A stretch of DNA of 64,000 nucleotides from Hufsiella arboris (GCF_009834875.1 NZ_WVHT01000002.1:310001-374000), one strand, 5' to 3'. Shown: positions 52,977 through 62,875, counted from the stretch's first letter. Notes: generated from the letters alone by a model not told the origin. Translations and numbers: made by a program.

Positions 52977-53981
52977 ATGCAAAAACTAATTTTACTGTTA
53001 CTTGCCTGTTTTTTCTGCAACTGCTTATTGGCGCAAACTAATTGGTTTCCTCCAAGTGGCGCCGTAGGGATTGGAACGACGACGCCGGCAAATAATTCGC
53101 TGTTGCAGCTAAGTGGCGGGGGCCTGGCAATCGGGGAACATTCCGGAAATTCGGACGCCTCCTTGCATATTTCGCGCAGCTATGGAGGCTTTGACCGTTT
53201 GACGCAATTTCACCCGGTCGGCCCCAGTAAGCCCGGATTGAACTTGCTGGGATACTCGGATCCCACAGGAACAGTTGGCTGGTGGTCATGGGGAGCGTTG
53301 GCAAACTCGGGAACCTGGGCGTTTCAACCGACTTCTTCCTTTGGCGGCAACACCGGCTTGTTTATTACGCGCAGCGGAAACCTGGGCTTAGCTACGCAGG
53401 CGCCTGGATCAAAGTTTACCATACGTGGGATAAGTTCGGGCCTGAGTTTCGAACCGGGGGACGGTCATGATTATTTTGGTACGATTTCTTTTAACCGGGA
53501 GGCGGTTGGGGGAGCGATCTTTGATCCGAATGGAAGTGCTTTCCAGATTAATAATGGCGGGACTGATAAAAATTTGCACTTCCAGGTGTATAATGGTGTT
53601 GGAGCCCAGATTGATCCGGATGCACTGGTTATTTCAGGAGTAAACGGCAATGTCGGGATCGGGGAACGCAATCCTTTAAACAAGCTGGATGTAAAGGGCA
53701 CTATTCACAGCCAGGTTGTCCGTGTGGATATGACAGGCTGGAGCGATGATGTATTTGCAGAGGATTATGAAAGAAGGAAACTTGCCGATGTGGAGCGATA
53801 TATTCATGAAAACGGACATCTGCCGGAGATTCCATCCGAAGCAGAAGTTAAGGATAAAGGGATCGATCTGGGGGATATGAATGCCCGGTTACTGAAGAAA
53901 ATAGAAGAGTTGACCTTATATGTTATTGAGCTTGAAAAAGATTTATCCAGACTGAAAAACAGTGTAAATGAAAAAAAATAG
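52977..53981 (+). CDS. Fibre-like secreted protein 8
   Basis: The start is the ATG at 52977 (334 residues); a GTG at 52956 adds seven residues before a complete signal peptide (QKLILLLLACFFCNCLLAQ). The repeat GAVGIGTTTPANNSLLQLSG comes directly after the signal. The head is long and Gly/Ser-rich (SLHISRSYGGFDRLTQFHPV, GWWSWGALANSGTWAFQPTS), followed by GNVGIGERNPLNKLDVKGT. The shared end has WSDDVFAEDYERRKLADVER, NGHLPEIPS (about 280) and LLKKIEELTLYVIELEKDL. It overlaps the next fibre gene by 14 bases, so the two are translationally coupled. Confidence 0.8.
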   Translation: MQKLILLLLACFFCNCLLAQTNWFPPSGAVGIGTTTPANNSLLQLSGGGLAIGEHSGNSDASLHISRSYGGFDRLTQFHPVGPSKPGLNLLGYSDPTGTVGWWSWGALANSGTWAFQPTSSFGGNTGLFITRSGNLGLATQAPGSKFTIRGISSGLSFEPGDGHDYFGTISFNREAVGGAIFDPNGSAFQINNGGTDKNLHFQVYNGVGAQIDPDALVISGVNGNVGIGERNPLNKLDVKGTIHSQVVRVDMTGWSDDVFAEDYERRKLADVERYIHENGHLPEIPSEAEVKDKGIDLGDMNARLLKKIEELTLYVIELEKDLSRLKNSVNEKK

Positions 53982-54951
53982 GAGGCACGCCGGATTGGGT
54001 TATGAGTTACCAATCCGGGCTTTTGCGATGATAATCGCTGCTGTTAATTTTTTGGTGTTTTTGAGTTGCCCGGCAAGGGCGCAGGTAAGTAGCTACCAGT
54101 TTGAAGAAAACGTGCTGGCGCCCGGGCCCGGCACTTCTGTGATTTCAGATGTAACGGCCAGTGGCGGTTCAGCTTTTAAAAGGCTGTCCGGGGCAGGTAC
54201 CAATACGTTTTGGTTCGGACCATATGCGCATCTGAAAGGCGGCAGTTATGTGCTGAATGTCCGGCTAAAGGTGCAGTCAAATAGTTCGCCGGATTATTTG
54301 TTCACAATTGATATAGTAAGCAGCCTTGGAGGTGCTATGTACGGTCATCTGTATATCACGCCTAATATGTTCGCCAATCCGGATACCTGGCAAGTGTTCA
54401 GTATTCCGTTTTCAATACCCGATAATATAGAAAACCTGGAAATAAGGGGCGTGGGTTTTATAGGTGGAATTACTGATGCATCTATGGATTATGTGCAGGT
54501 TGTTCCAGGTGATTCCAGGGGCTTTTATTCTGATGATTTTACTATTACGGGACTTGGGAATGTGGGGATCGGCACCTCAGTGCCGAAAGAAAAGCTGTCG
54601 GTTAACGGGCGGATTCGCGCCAGAGAGGTTAAGGTAGAGGTAGAGAACTGGCCGGATTATGTCTTTGGGGACGACTACAAAAAATTACCGCTGGAAGATT
54701 TGCAGTCTTATATTTTGAAGAATAAGCATTTGCCGGAGGTTCCTTCCGCCGGTAATATAAGCGCTGAAGGAATTGATCTGGGGGCAATGAATGCGGTGCT
54801 CCTGAAAAAGATTGAGGAGCTTGCGCTGTACCTGATAGAAAAAGAGCAGGAAATTAAGGAATTGAAGGATCAGCGAAATTCTGACCAGGTTTGGAAAAGG
54901 GATGCTGAAAAGAGGTTGTCAGATTTGGAAAAAAAGATTGATAAGCAGTAG
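53968..54951 (+). CDS. Fibre-like secreted protein 9
   Basis: A 327-residue protein. The ATG at 53968 lies inside the end of fibre gene 8. The N-terminus is longer and basic (KKNRRHAGLGYELPIRAFAM) before a hydrophobic signal segment (IIAAVNFLVFLSCPARAQ). The head is a jelly-roll-like beta domain (YVLNVRLKVQSNSSPDYLFT, WQVFSIPFSIPDNIENLEIR) resembling carbohydrate-binding modules. The shared end has GNVGIGTSVPKEKLSVNGR, WPDYVFGDDYKKLPLEDLQ, NKHLPEVPS (about 253) and LLKKIEELALYLIEKEQEI with a coiled coil. A glycan-binding head would fit a surface adhesin. Confidence 0.78.
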   Translation: MKKNRRHAGLGYELPIRAFAMIIAAVNFLVFLSCPARAQVSSYQFEENVLAPGPGTSVISDVTASGGSAFKRLSGAGTNTFWFGPYAHLKGGSYVLNVRLKVQSNSSPDYLFTIDIVSSLGGAMYGHLYITPNMFANPDTWQVFSIPFSIPDNIENLEIRGVGFIGGITDASMDYVQVVPGDSRGFYSDDFTITGLGNVGIGTSVPKEKLSVNGRIRAREVKVEVENWPDYVFGDDYKKLPLEDLQSYILKNKHLPEVPSAGNISAEGIDLGAMNAVLLKKIEELALYLIEKEQEIKELKDQRNSDQVWKRDAEKRLSDLEKKIDKQ

Positions 54952-55083
54952 GTATTTGACTGTCAGAAATCGCCGTTTCCCCATCATTTATATACTAGCA
55001 CAACCGCTTGTTAACCAATTTGAAGACTGCAAACAGGTTGCGTATAAGGTTCTAAATTTTACGAAAATTTCAATAGTTCAATT

Positions 55084-55655
55084 ATGATACGTCATCGCAA
55101 ATCCTCGTCTTTACTTCGAGTTCTGCCGCTCATTTTAGTGTTTGTATGCTTTATCTCCTTTAGCGGGAAAGCCCAGACAGATATTGTTAGCGGTCCGAAT
55201 GTCTGGCCGGTAAATTATGCCTACGTGGGAACCCTGAGTTATGATGAAGGTAATAGCGCCAATTGTCAAAAGCTTAAGATCGAGGTCCTCGGCGGAAGTT
55301 GGGGCTTTGATTATATCGGTAAACTACTTTTTATGCAGCCAATCGCGGCGGATTGTCTGTCAACCAAATTACGGAAGGCGGGAATGGACTGGGGTTTTCA
55401 AATCTGAAGGTTTATAAGAACGGAACTGATATTAACTTTTACCTATATATTCCATCGTCGTCTGCGTATTGGTCGATCAGTGTCAATTCATATCTGCTGG
55501 GAGGTTTGATTTTGCCAGGCCACCAGGTGACTGTTTCGGCTTCAGCCGATGCCCCTTCCGGTACGGACATCACTTCATCGGTTATTTACTGGCCAATGAT
55601 GCTGACATCAGGTCGAATATTCCATTCAAGCATAAGTCTTCCGCGGAGAAGTTGA
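55084..55655 (+). pseudogene. Frameshifted fibre-like gene without the shared C-terminal module
   Basis: The first frame (ATG 55084) has a signal peptide (SLLRVLPLILVFVCFISFSGKAQ) and a head reading KLKIEVLGGSWGFDYIGK, then goes wrong near 55330. A second frame continues NRGGLSVNQITEGGNGLGF, VYKNGTDINFYLYIPSSSAY, VTVSASADAPSGTDITSSVI to a stop at 55655. A one-base loss near a T-run would explain it. The HLPxIPS end is absent, so the gene has also lost its tail. The head fold resembles those of the intact fibre genes 4 and 5. Confidence 0.65.
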
Positions 55656-55804
55656 GCAGTATCACCAGATTGCCGGAAGCTTTTTGTGCCAAAAGTAGTC
55701 TCTCGCAGAAAAATACCCGGTGCCGATCAATAGAGTGAAGTATGGCCCTCAAACTTACTGGGTAGGATAACCCAATCCTTAAAAATATTTTCAAAAATAT
55801 TACT

Positions 55805-55825
55805 CACTGCCATCTATTTGCAGTG
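55805..55825. repeat. CACTGCCA-family hairpin upstream of RHS unit 3
   Basis: CACTGCCA-TCTAT-TTGCAGTG, 7 of 8 bases paired, followed by GGGGTTTTTAC. It ends 42 bases before the start of RHS unit 3. Confidence 0.72.
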
Positions 55826-55867
55826 GGGGTTTTTACTATTGCCGCCTGAATTTAAAGAATAAAGATT

Positions 55868-58800
55868 ATGGGAAAATGTCCGTTGCGGCTACCAAAATTT
55901 ATTTGGTGCGGGTTAGTTTATTTATTGGTACATACTTATTCATTTGCGCAAACGAATACGTTAACGCCTCAAATCATACCGCCGACGCCCGACGGAGCGT
56001 TGTTAGCAAGATACGCTGAAGTCCCCGTAGATCACAGTACTGGGGTTCCAAAGATTGAAATACCGATATATACGCTTAAATCCGGAAGCCTGACATTACC
56101 AATTTCATTGTCATTCCACGCAGGGGGAATTAAAGTAAAGGACTTTGCTAGCGAAGTAGGCTTAGGTTGGGTGCTTAATGCAGGCGGAATGATCAGCCGA
56201 ACGATTTTAGGTAATCCTGATGACCGTCCGGCGGTGAATGTAGCCTCTCCGTTTAAGACTAAGGACGAAATTTGGAATATGCTTTCTGCTGCGACGACGG
56301 TGTCTGCTAAGCTCAATTTGAAAGATCAGTTGGATGGAATGTACGTTGGACAGTACGAAATGCAGTCGGACAGGTATAGTTATAACTTCGACGGGCACAC
56401 AGGCATTTTCAGATATGATTTTTTAAGTAACGCAGTTAGAACCATCCCTTATGCGCCCTTAAGTATTTCTTCTTCCGGTACATCTCCAAACACCATATAC
56501 CAAATAATTGACGAAAGTGGAAAGACATACGATTTTTCAAGCTGCGAATATTCGGACGGTTATATAACTGGCTGGCGGCTAAAAACCATCACTTCATCGG
56601 ACGGTGGAAGTAAAATAGATTTTTTTTATTCCCAGGGAAAGACAATCCATGAGATGAATGTTTCGCCGACAATTGTCAGTGGAAAAAGATGGATAACAAC
56701 AAACAACAATGCTCCGAACAGCGAGAATTACACGGATGTAAAGAACAATATGAAGGTTGTCACACATAGTCCGTTACAACTTGACAGTATCGTTACATCA
56801 AACGCAGTTGTTATTTTAAAATATTTGGACGATCGGCTGGATGCTGGGGGTAAAAGACTCAACAATATTCTAATTGTTGACAAAAGCACCCGAAAAACAC
56901 TACAGAAGATTGTTTTGGAGCAATCTTATTTTGGTAATAATTCGACACCCAATCGAGTGGATAGCCGCCTAAAATTAAATAAAGTAAATATTTATGGATC
57001 GACGTTAGAAGCTCCGTTGCAATACTCGTTTTATTACAATGAAAGTATGACGATACCCTTTTACAATGCTTATGATTCATCCATCGGAAACACGACGGGA
57101 CGCTTCGGTTTCGGCGAAGACTATTGGGGTTACTATAATGGTGGCAACAGCGCGTTCCCATCAGAATATATGTCATTTCTTCAGGGATCGCAAGTTAATA
57201 TTTACGGTGGCAGCAGAAACTCCAATCCAGCAACACTGCAGGCTTACAACATAAGGGAAATCCGTTATCCAACCGGAGGGCGTGTAGCATTTGAATTTTC
57301 TCCAAACGGTTTGAGTTCTGGAAATTACTACCGGTATCCAACGACCTATCCAAATGCTATTGGTGGCCTCAAGGTGGATAAAATCACCATGTATGACGAA
57401 AATAATAATGTAGCTTCAAAAAAAAGCTACGAATATAACAGTATCGTTGCTCAGGATATTGATAAATATCAATTTTATTACGAGCAGCCAGTAACTCATA
57501 TAGTTGAGGGCACATCCTTCCCGGGAACTATAATGGAGCAGCGCTATAGTTTTTTAGACAATTCGACAAAAAAAATACTAATTGCTAACTCTTTATATTC
57601 ACTCGGTCAGTCTAATGGAGCGTCATGTATTTATACACGGGTAACCGAGTATTTCGGAGATAAATCGAACAGTATCGGTAAAAATGTTTATGAATATGAG
57701 CCACCGACGCCATACGGAATCTTGGGAGAAGCGTTAAGTAAACCGCAGTATTTAACCGCGGCACAATATGACCATGGGACGTTTTCTCCTCTGTTGTCTT
57801 CTTTGGAGACTTATCGTTTTGTACCCACCAATGGTGATTATGTAATCGGCAAGCGGGTTAAAAATAAATATACAACATATCATGCTGCTTCATTTAATAC
57901 GGGCATCCAAGTGGCTAGGACAAAGGACTATATTCACGAGGGGAACGGTATATGGCTTTACCCCAATAATTATACTGATTTAGATTCATACATCCATGAG
58001 TTTGAATATGATAACACATCGGGGTTTGAAGATATCCGGTTACTGGATAGTGTAATAACTACAGAATTTACTGCATCAGGGCAAGAAATAAATGAGTATA
58101 CTACCTATCAATATTTAAACCAGACACATCTTCAACCGACTTCGTTTTCTGTTAAAAATAGCAGGAATGAGATTTACACGACTGTTTATAAATACCCTCA
58201 TGATTTCGCCGGGCAACAACCATATTCAAATATGGTCAATGTATACCATGATTGGACGAAAGTGGTTCAAGAAGACCAATATAAAAATGGACAAATATTA
58301 AAAACAGCAAAAACCGATTATGCTAGTTGGAATAGCAATAATAAGTCAATATTTCCGCAGCTCGTTAATTTTTCAAACGGAAGCATAGCAGAACCAAGAA
58401 TTAAATACCTCGGCTATTCATCTACGGGTAACGTTCTGAGCGTCTCGAAATTAAACGGTGCTCCATTGAGTTATTTATGGGGTTATAAAGACAGCTATCC
58501 GGTTGCCGAAGCGGCTAATGCGGCAGCCAATGAAATCATGCATTTTAATTTCGAGGAGCAATCGGATTTTACGGGAGTATCACTGGATAACACACATGTT
58601 CACACAGGTAAATATGCCGGCAAACTGGTCAATACGAATTCTGTTGCCGGACAGGAGAAAACAGTGGTGTCCAATAGATGGATAGAGATCGGACAAAGCA
58701 GCGTGAGTCGCCGGTTCAAGTATTCGGGCTGGGTTTATAGTACGGGTCCAAGCACGCAGATATTCTTATTTATGCGGAATCCGGGCATGAACGGAGATCA

Positions 58801-59485
58801 GTGGGCGATGGTGGACAATGTTGACAATTATACGACGGGGAAATGGGTGTTTATGGAAAAGGAGTTTGATGTTCCCGCCGGAATTACGGGACTGAACCTG
58901 CGTATTGACAATAACGATCCGGGAACCGTGTGGTTCGACGATCTGCGGTTGTATCCGGCCGGTGCCCAAATGACGACCTATACGTATGAACCGCTGGTTG
59001 GCATGACCAGTATGTCGGATGCCAAGAACCAGGTGACGTATTATGAGTACGACGGCTTTCAGCGGTTGCGGACAGTCAGGGACCAGAATCAGAATATCCT
59101 CAAGCAGATCTGTTATGACTATGCCGGTCAGCAAACTGATTGCTTCAGTGTACCGCCAGTCACCCCGCCGCCGGGAACTATCTATGCGCGTATATCTTAT
59201 GAGAATGAATCGTCTAATTTACGCTGGACGCGGGTTGACGTTGTGGTCAGTTTTTATTCGGATGCTGCCTGTAGTCAACCGATCAGTGTTTCTAATCTGA
59301 ATGTCAGCTATAATAAAATTCAGCAGTATGGAGGAAGTGGAACTACTTCATATACGGTCGGTTGTAACGGCTATTCCACTGTGTTACAATCCCAGGCTTT
59401 GATCCAGCAGAACGATCCGAACGGCAACATGGTCAGTTCCTACTATTATTCTTTAACTCCAGGCGCAGGTTACCAGATTCCTTAA
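55868..59485 (+). CDS. RHS unit 3, first gene: large secreted YD-repeat protein
   Basis: A 1205-residue protein with a signal peptide (KFIWCGLVYLLVHTYSFAQ). The family opening is intact: PPTPDGALLARYAEVPVDHS, LPISLSFHAGGIKVKDFASE, VGLGWVLNAGGMISRTILG. YD-type segments are scattered (REIRYPTGGRVAFEFSPNG, YYEYDGFQRLRTVRDQNQN). A jelly-roll-like domain near 895-1030 (EIMHFNFEEQSDFTGVSLDN, WVFMEKEFDVPAGITGLNLR, WFDDLRLYP) is of carbohydrate-binding type. The last 95 residues form a beta-rich domain (RWTRVDVVVSFYSDAACSQP). The second gene starts one base after the stop. Same role as the first genes of units 1 and 2. Confidence 0.85.
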   Translation: MGKCPLRLPKFIWCGLVYLLVHTYSFAQTNTLTPQIIPPTPDGALLARYAEVPVDHSTGVPKIEIPIYTLKSGSLTLPISLSFHAGGIKVKDFASEVGLGWVLNAGGMISRTILGNPDDRPAVNVASPFKTKDEIWNMLSAATTVSAKLNLKDQLDGMYVGQYEMQSDRYSYNFDGHTGIFRYDFLSNAVRTIPYAPLSISSSGTSPNTIYQIIDESGKTYDFSSCEYSDGYITGWRLKTITSSDGGSKIDFFYSQGKTIHEMNVSPTIVSGKRWITTNNNAPNSENYTDVKNNMKVVTHSPLQLDSIVTSNAVVILKYLDDRLDAGGKRLNNILIVDKSTRKTLQKIVLEQSYFGNNSTPNRVDSRLKLNKVNIYGSTLEAPLQYSFYYNESMTIPFYNAYDSSIGNTTGRFGFGEDYWGYYNGGNSAFPSEYMSFLQGSQVNIYGGSRNSNPATLQAYNIREIRYPTGGRVAFEFSPNGLSSGNYYRYPTTYPNAIGGLKVDKITMYDENNNVASKKSYEYNSIVAQDIDKYQFYYEQPVTHIVEGTSFPGTIMEQRYSFLDNSTKKILIANSLYSLGQSNGASCIYTRVTEYFGDKSNSIGKNVYEYEPPTPYGILGEALSKPQYLTAAQYDHGTFSPLLSSLETYRFVPTNGDYVIGKRVKNKYTTYHAASFNTGIQVARTKDYIHEGNGIWLYPNNYTDLDSYIHEFEYDNTSGFEDIRLLDSVITTEFTASGQEINEYTTYQYLNQTHLQPTSFSVKNSRNEIYTTVYKYPHDFAGQQPYSNMVNVYHDWTKVVQEDQYKNGQILKTAKTDYASWNSNNKSIFPQLVNFSNGSIAEPRIKYLGYSSTGNVLSVSKLNGAPLSYLWGYKDSYPVAEAANAAANEIMHFNFEEQSDFTGVSLDNTHVHTGKYAGKLVNTNSVAGQEKTVVSNRWIEIGQSSVSRRFKYSGWVYSTGPSTQIFLFMRNPGMNGDQWAMVDNVDNYTTGKWVFMEKEFDVPAGITGLNLRIDNNDPGTVWFDDLRLYPAGAQMTTYTYEPLVGMTSMSDAKNQVTYYEYDGFQRLRTVRDQNQNILKQICYDYAGQQTDCFSVPPVTPPPGTIYARISYENESSNLRWTRVDVVVSFYSDAACSQPISVSNLNVSYNKIQQYGGSGTTSYTVGCNGYSTVLQSQALIQQNDPNGNMVSSYYYSLTPGAGYQIP

Positions 59486-59486
59486 T

Positions 59487-62400
59487 ATGAGAAAGATCCT
59501 TATCACGTTTCAGATTGCTGGTTGTTTACTGGCAATCTCCAAGAATAGTTTGGCCCAGTTTACGGCCGATGCTTATGACAAAAGCGCTTCAAGTGGCTTG
59601 TCGGGTAACCTGGATGTAACGGCCGGCAGGAGTATCACGCTATCTCCGGGCTTTAGCACCAATGGTTTTACGTTTTCGGCACGCATTGTTCCACTGGTAG
59701 CCAACTGCGTGCCGCTTGCTTCCAGTGTGAGTACGAATATGAACCGGATTGTAACCTGGGTGCCTCAAACGGAAATTACGGTGGCTTCGCAATTGCCATC
59801 AAAAAGTGTTTGCGAGGTAATGCAATCTGTGCAATACCTGGACGGGCTGGGCAGGCTCATTCAAACGGTCCGGGTGAAAGGGAATGCCGACGCCAGCCGG
59901 GATGTTGTAACACCGGCTGCATATGACCAGTACGGTCGCGAAGTTTTGAAATACCTGCCGTATGCTAGTGGAAGTAACGATGGTAGCTTTAAGTCTTCGG
60001 CTGTTAGTTTACAGCAAGCTTATTATAATACGCCAACCGCAGGTGTTTCGCCAGTATCGGGAGCATATGCAGAAACGCAGTTTGAGGCTTCTCCGCTGAA
60101 CCGGGTATTGAAGCAGGGGGCTCCGGGGGCATTGTGGCAGATCGGACAGAATCATGCGGTACAGCAGGCCTATGAAGGAAACACGGCAGGAGAAGTAAAC
60201 AAATGGATGGTATCGGGAAATGGGGCCGCAGTGAGCGGGCAATATACCGCAGCTACACTTTATAAAACACGGACGATCGATGAAAATCAGCATGAATCGA
60301 TCGAATATAAGGATATGCAGGGAAAAGTGATCTTAAAAAAGGTTCAGGTTGACGGCTCTACTTATGCGAGCACTTATTATGTATACGATGATTTGGATAA
60401 CCTGGTTTTTGTGATTCCACCAAAAGTAACGGTTGCTGCTTTTGATGAGAATACGACGGAGTTCACGTCATTAATGTATGGTTACCGATATGACGGCCGG
60501 AACCGGTTAGTTAGAAAGAAGCTACCGGGTAAGGGCTGGGAGAGCCTGGTATATAATGCGTTGGACCAGGTAGTTGCCACCCAGGATGCGGTGCAGGCAG
60601 CATCTCAGAAATATACCTTTATCAAATACGACGGACAGGGCCGGGTGATCCAGAGCGGTGAGGTATCCGATGCTCGGACGGCCGATGTGATTGCCGCAGC
60701 GCTTGTAAATCAGGAAAAGAATTTCGAGAGCCGGGATAACAGTACGGAAGGCTATACGCAGGAGAGCTGGCCGGGAAGCTGGAACAAGCTGTACACGGTA
60801 AATTACTACGATGACTACAGTTTTCCTGGTAAGCCGTATTCATCTACGGCAACGGAGATCAGCAGCCGGACGACGGGTCTGCTAACAGGTAGCAAGGTGC
60901 GCAACCTGCAAACGGGGGTGATGCTGTGGACGGTGAATTTCTACAATGAAGAAGGAAGGTTACGGGAGAGTGTGGTACAGAATAATGTAGGCGGAGCCGA
61001 TAGGTATGTGAGTGTATATAATAAGATTACCGGCCAGCTAACCCAGACGACCCGTACGCATAGCAGCAGTTCGGTGGCGGGCCTGGCTATCACCACGCAG
61101 AATAAGTACGACCACATGGGCCGTCTGAAACAGAGCTTCCAGCAGACAGGGGCGACCGGGGAAAATGTGCTGGTTTCACAGTTGGAATACAATGACATCG
61201 GGCAGTTATGGCACAAAGGTTTGCATAACAATCAGCAGACGATCACTTACAGTTACAATGAACGGGGTTGGCTGAATGCTTCCAGTTCACCGCTGTTCAG
61301 CGAGCAGTTGCGCTATGGTAACCCGGCACATGGTGCGGCGGCGCAGTACAACGGAAACATCTCCGAGCAGGAATATACGGCGCCTATCAGTGGCAGCCAG
61401 TATGTAACCTACAGTTATGACGCGATGAACCGCTTGACCGGCGGCAATTCGAGTGCCGGTTACAGTGAAACGGGAATCAGCTATGACTTAAATGGAAATA
61501 TGCTGTCGCTGACACGCCAGGGTAAGGGGACGATCAACTATCCTGCCTACATTGGCAACAGGCTGATGGAAGTTAGCGGGTACAAAGCTGGCACATTTGG
61601 CTATGATCTGAACGGAAACAAGAATGCGGAAGCAACGACGATGGCCGGCCAATCGAAGAATCTGTCGATCGGTTATAACTTCCTGAACCTTCCGGAAACG
61701 ATCAGCGGTACAAGCAATATTACGTATACCTACGATGCAACGGGCAGGAAGCTGAGGAAAGTAAGCGCCACAACAGGGACGACAACCGACTATGTAGACG
61801 GTATCCAGTACAATAACAACACACTCGATTTTGTAAAAACCTCAGAAGGTAGAGCGATCAGCAGCAGCGGCAACTTTAGCAATTATGAGTATACCTTAAC
61901 GGATCATTTGGGCAATAACAGGGTGATGTTTGATACGGGCAGCGGCAGTATTGTGAAGCGTGGTGAAGCGGATTATTATCCGTTTGGTTTGAACGTCGAA
62001 CGGCAGGTAAACGCGGGAAATAAGTACCTTTACAATCAGAAGGAGATTCAGGAGGAGCTAACAGAGTACGATTACGGGGCGAGGTTCTATGATCCGGTAA
62101 TTGCCCGGTGGACAAGTGTTGATCCATTAGCCGAAATTAATAGACGGTGGTCGCCTTATAATTACGGGAAGAATAACCCCATTAGAAATATTGATCCTGA
62201 TGGCATGGCGGTTGTAGAAACAGCGCGGGGGACAATGTATACTGGTGATGATGTCATCGCAAAGTTTAAAGACTTAAAAGCACAATTGTCAGATAAAGAA
62301 CCTGATGATAATTCAGAGGAGCCTAAAGGGCCAACTTGGTCATCTAAATACGGATTTCATGTTCATCAACATGCGAATAGAGTAGGATTGTATAGAGGTA

Positions 62401-62873
62401 TAAATAATTCTAACGATCCAGAATTGACGACAGAACTGGATGAGTTAAATGCAGGAACAGAATATGCAGATAGCGATCCGTTCCAAACTGGTGATAATTC
62501 TTATCGACATGCCATGCGAAATAAAAGTCAAACTGTTGCTCAAGCTAAGAGTGAAGCAGATGCTTTTGTACGGAAACAATTTGCATTGGCTAAGAAATTA
62601 AAAGCAGAAGGAAAAATCGTCGAAGCATATTATCAATTTGCTATAGGCCTACACACCTTGCAGGATGCAACGTCGCCTGCCCATGCTGGTTTTCAAGAGT
62701 GGTCAGATCACCCATCTGCCACACAAATATTTAATCATGTTACACAAGAGTTGTTCTACCCTGGCGAAAACAGTAACCTGCAAAAAATTACTAATCAATA
62801 TTTGGATTGGTTTCAAAAAAGTAATGCCCCTTTGCCATCGGGCAATTTATTTGATGGAATAAAACACGATTAA
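59487..62873 (+). CDS. RHS unit 3, second gene: DUF6443/RHS-core protein with zinc phospholipase C-like tip
   Basis: A 1128-residue protein. Signal peptide (LITFQIAGCLLAISKNSLAQ). DUF6443 segments are YLDGLGRLIQTVRVKGNAD, VVTPAAYDQYGREVLKYLPY and ASPLNRVLKQGAPGALWQ. The RHS core is complete: KYLYNQKEIQEELTEYDYGA, RFYDPVIARWTSVDPLAE (about 845-882). The tip of about 220 residues contains GDNSYRHAMRNKSQTV and GLHTLQDATSPAHAGFQEWS (about 1052-1072). His/Asp in the order H...H-x-L-Q-D-x-x-x-P-A-H is the metal-binding pattern of zinc-dependent phospholipase C / S1-P1-like enzymes, which also occurs as toxin tips. The likely target is membrane lipid, which fits the membrane-type immunity gene that follows after two bases. 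Confidence 0.85.
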   Translation: MRKILITFQIAGCLLAISKNSLAQFTADAYDKSASSGLSGNLDVTAGRSITLSPGFSTNGFTFSARIVPLVANCVPLASSVSTNMNRIVTWVPQTEITVASQLPSKSVCEVMQSVQYLDGLGRLIQTVRVKGNADASRDVVTPAAYDQYGREVLKYLPYASGSNDGSFKSSAVSLQQAYYNTPTAGVSPVSGAYAETQFEASPLNRVLKQGAPGALWQIGQNHAVQQAYEGNTAGEVNKWMVSGNGAAVSGQYTAATLYKTRTIDENQHESIEYKDMQGKVILKKVQVDGSTYASTYYVYDDLDNLVFVIPPKVTVAAFDENTTEFTSLMYGYRYDGRNRLVRKKLPGKGWESLVYNALDQVVATQDAVQAASQKYTFIKYDGQGRVIQSGEVSDARTADVIAAALVNQEKNFESRDNSTEGYTQESWPGSWNKLYTVNYYDDYSFPGKPYSSTATEISSRTTGLLTGSKVRNLQTGVMLWTVNFYNEEGRLRESVVQNNVGGADRYVSVYNKITGQLTQTTRTHSSSSVAGLAITTQNKYDHMGRLKQSFQQTGATGENVLVSQLEYNDIGQLWHKGLHNNQQTITYSYNERGWLNASSSPLFSEQLRYGNPAHGAAAQYNGNISEQEYTAPISGSQYVTYSYDAMNRLTGGNSSAGYSETGISYDLNGNMLSLTRQGKGTINYPAYIGNRLMEVSGYKAGTFGYDLNGNKNAEATTMAGQSKNLSIGYNFLNLPETISGTSNITYTYDATGRKLRKVSATTGTTTDYVDGIQYNNNTLDFVKTSEGRAISSSGNFSNYEYTLTDHLGNNRVMFDTGSGSIVKRGEADYYPFGLNVERQVNAGNKYLYNQKEIQEELTEYDYGARFYDPVIARWTSVDPLAEINRRWSPYNYGKNNPIRNIDPDGMAVVETARGTMYTGDDVIAKFKDLKAQLSDKEPDDNSEEPKGPTWSSKYGFHVHQHANRVGLYRGINNSNDPELTTELDELNAGTEYADSDPFQTGDNSYRHAMRNKSQTVAQAKSEADAFVRKQFALAKKLKAEGKIVEAYYQFAIGLHTLQDATSPAHAGFQEWSDHPSATQIFNHVTQELFYPGENSNLQKITNQYLDWFQKSNAPLPSGNLFDGIKHD

Positions 62874-62875
62874 TT

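Noticed and set aside
36422-54951. Peptidase S74 (intramolecular chaperone) domain at the end of the fibre-like proteins
   Set aside because: The catalytic Ser-Asp/SDxRLKxNI signature of S74 is absent; the end is a different HLPxIPS/LLKKIEELTLY module.
26158-55825. The hairpin repeats as a CRISPR array or integron attC array
   Set aside because: Copies are kilobases apart, with no regular spacers, no cas genes and no integron integrase. An attC-like role stays only a hypothesis.
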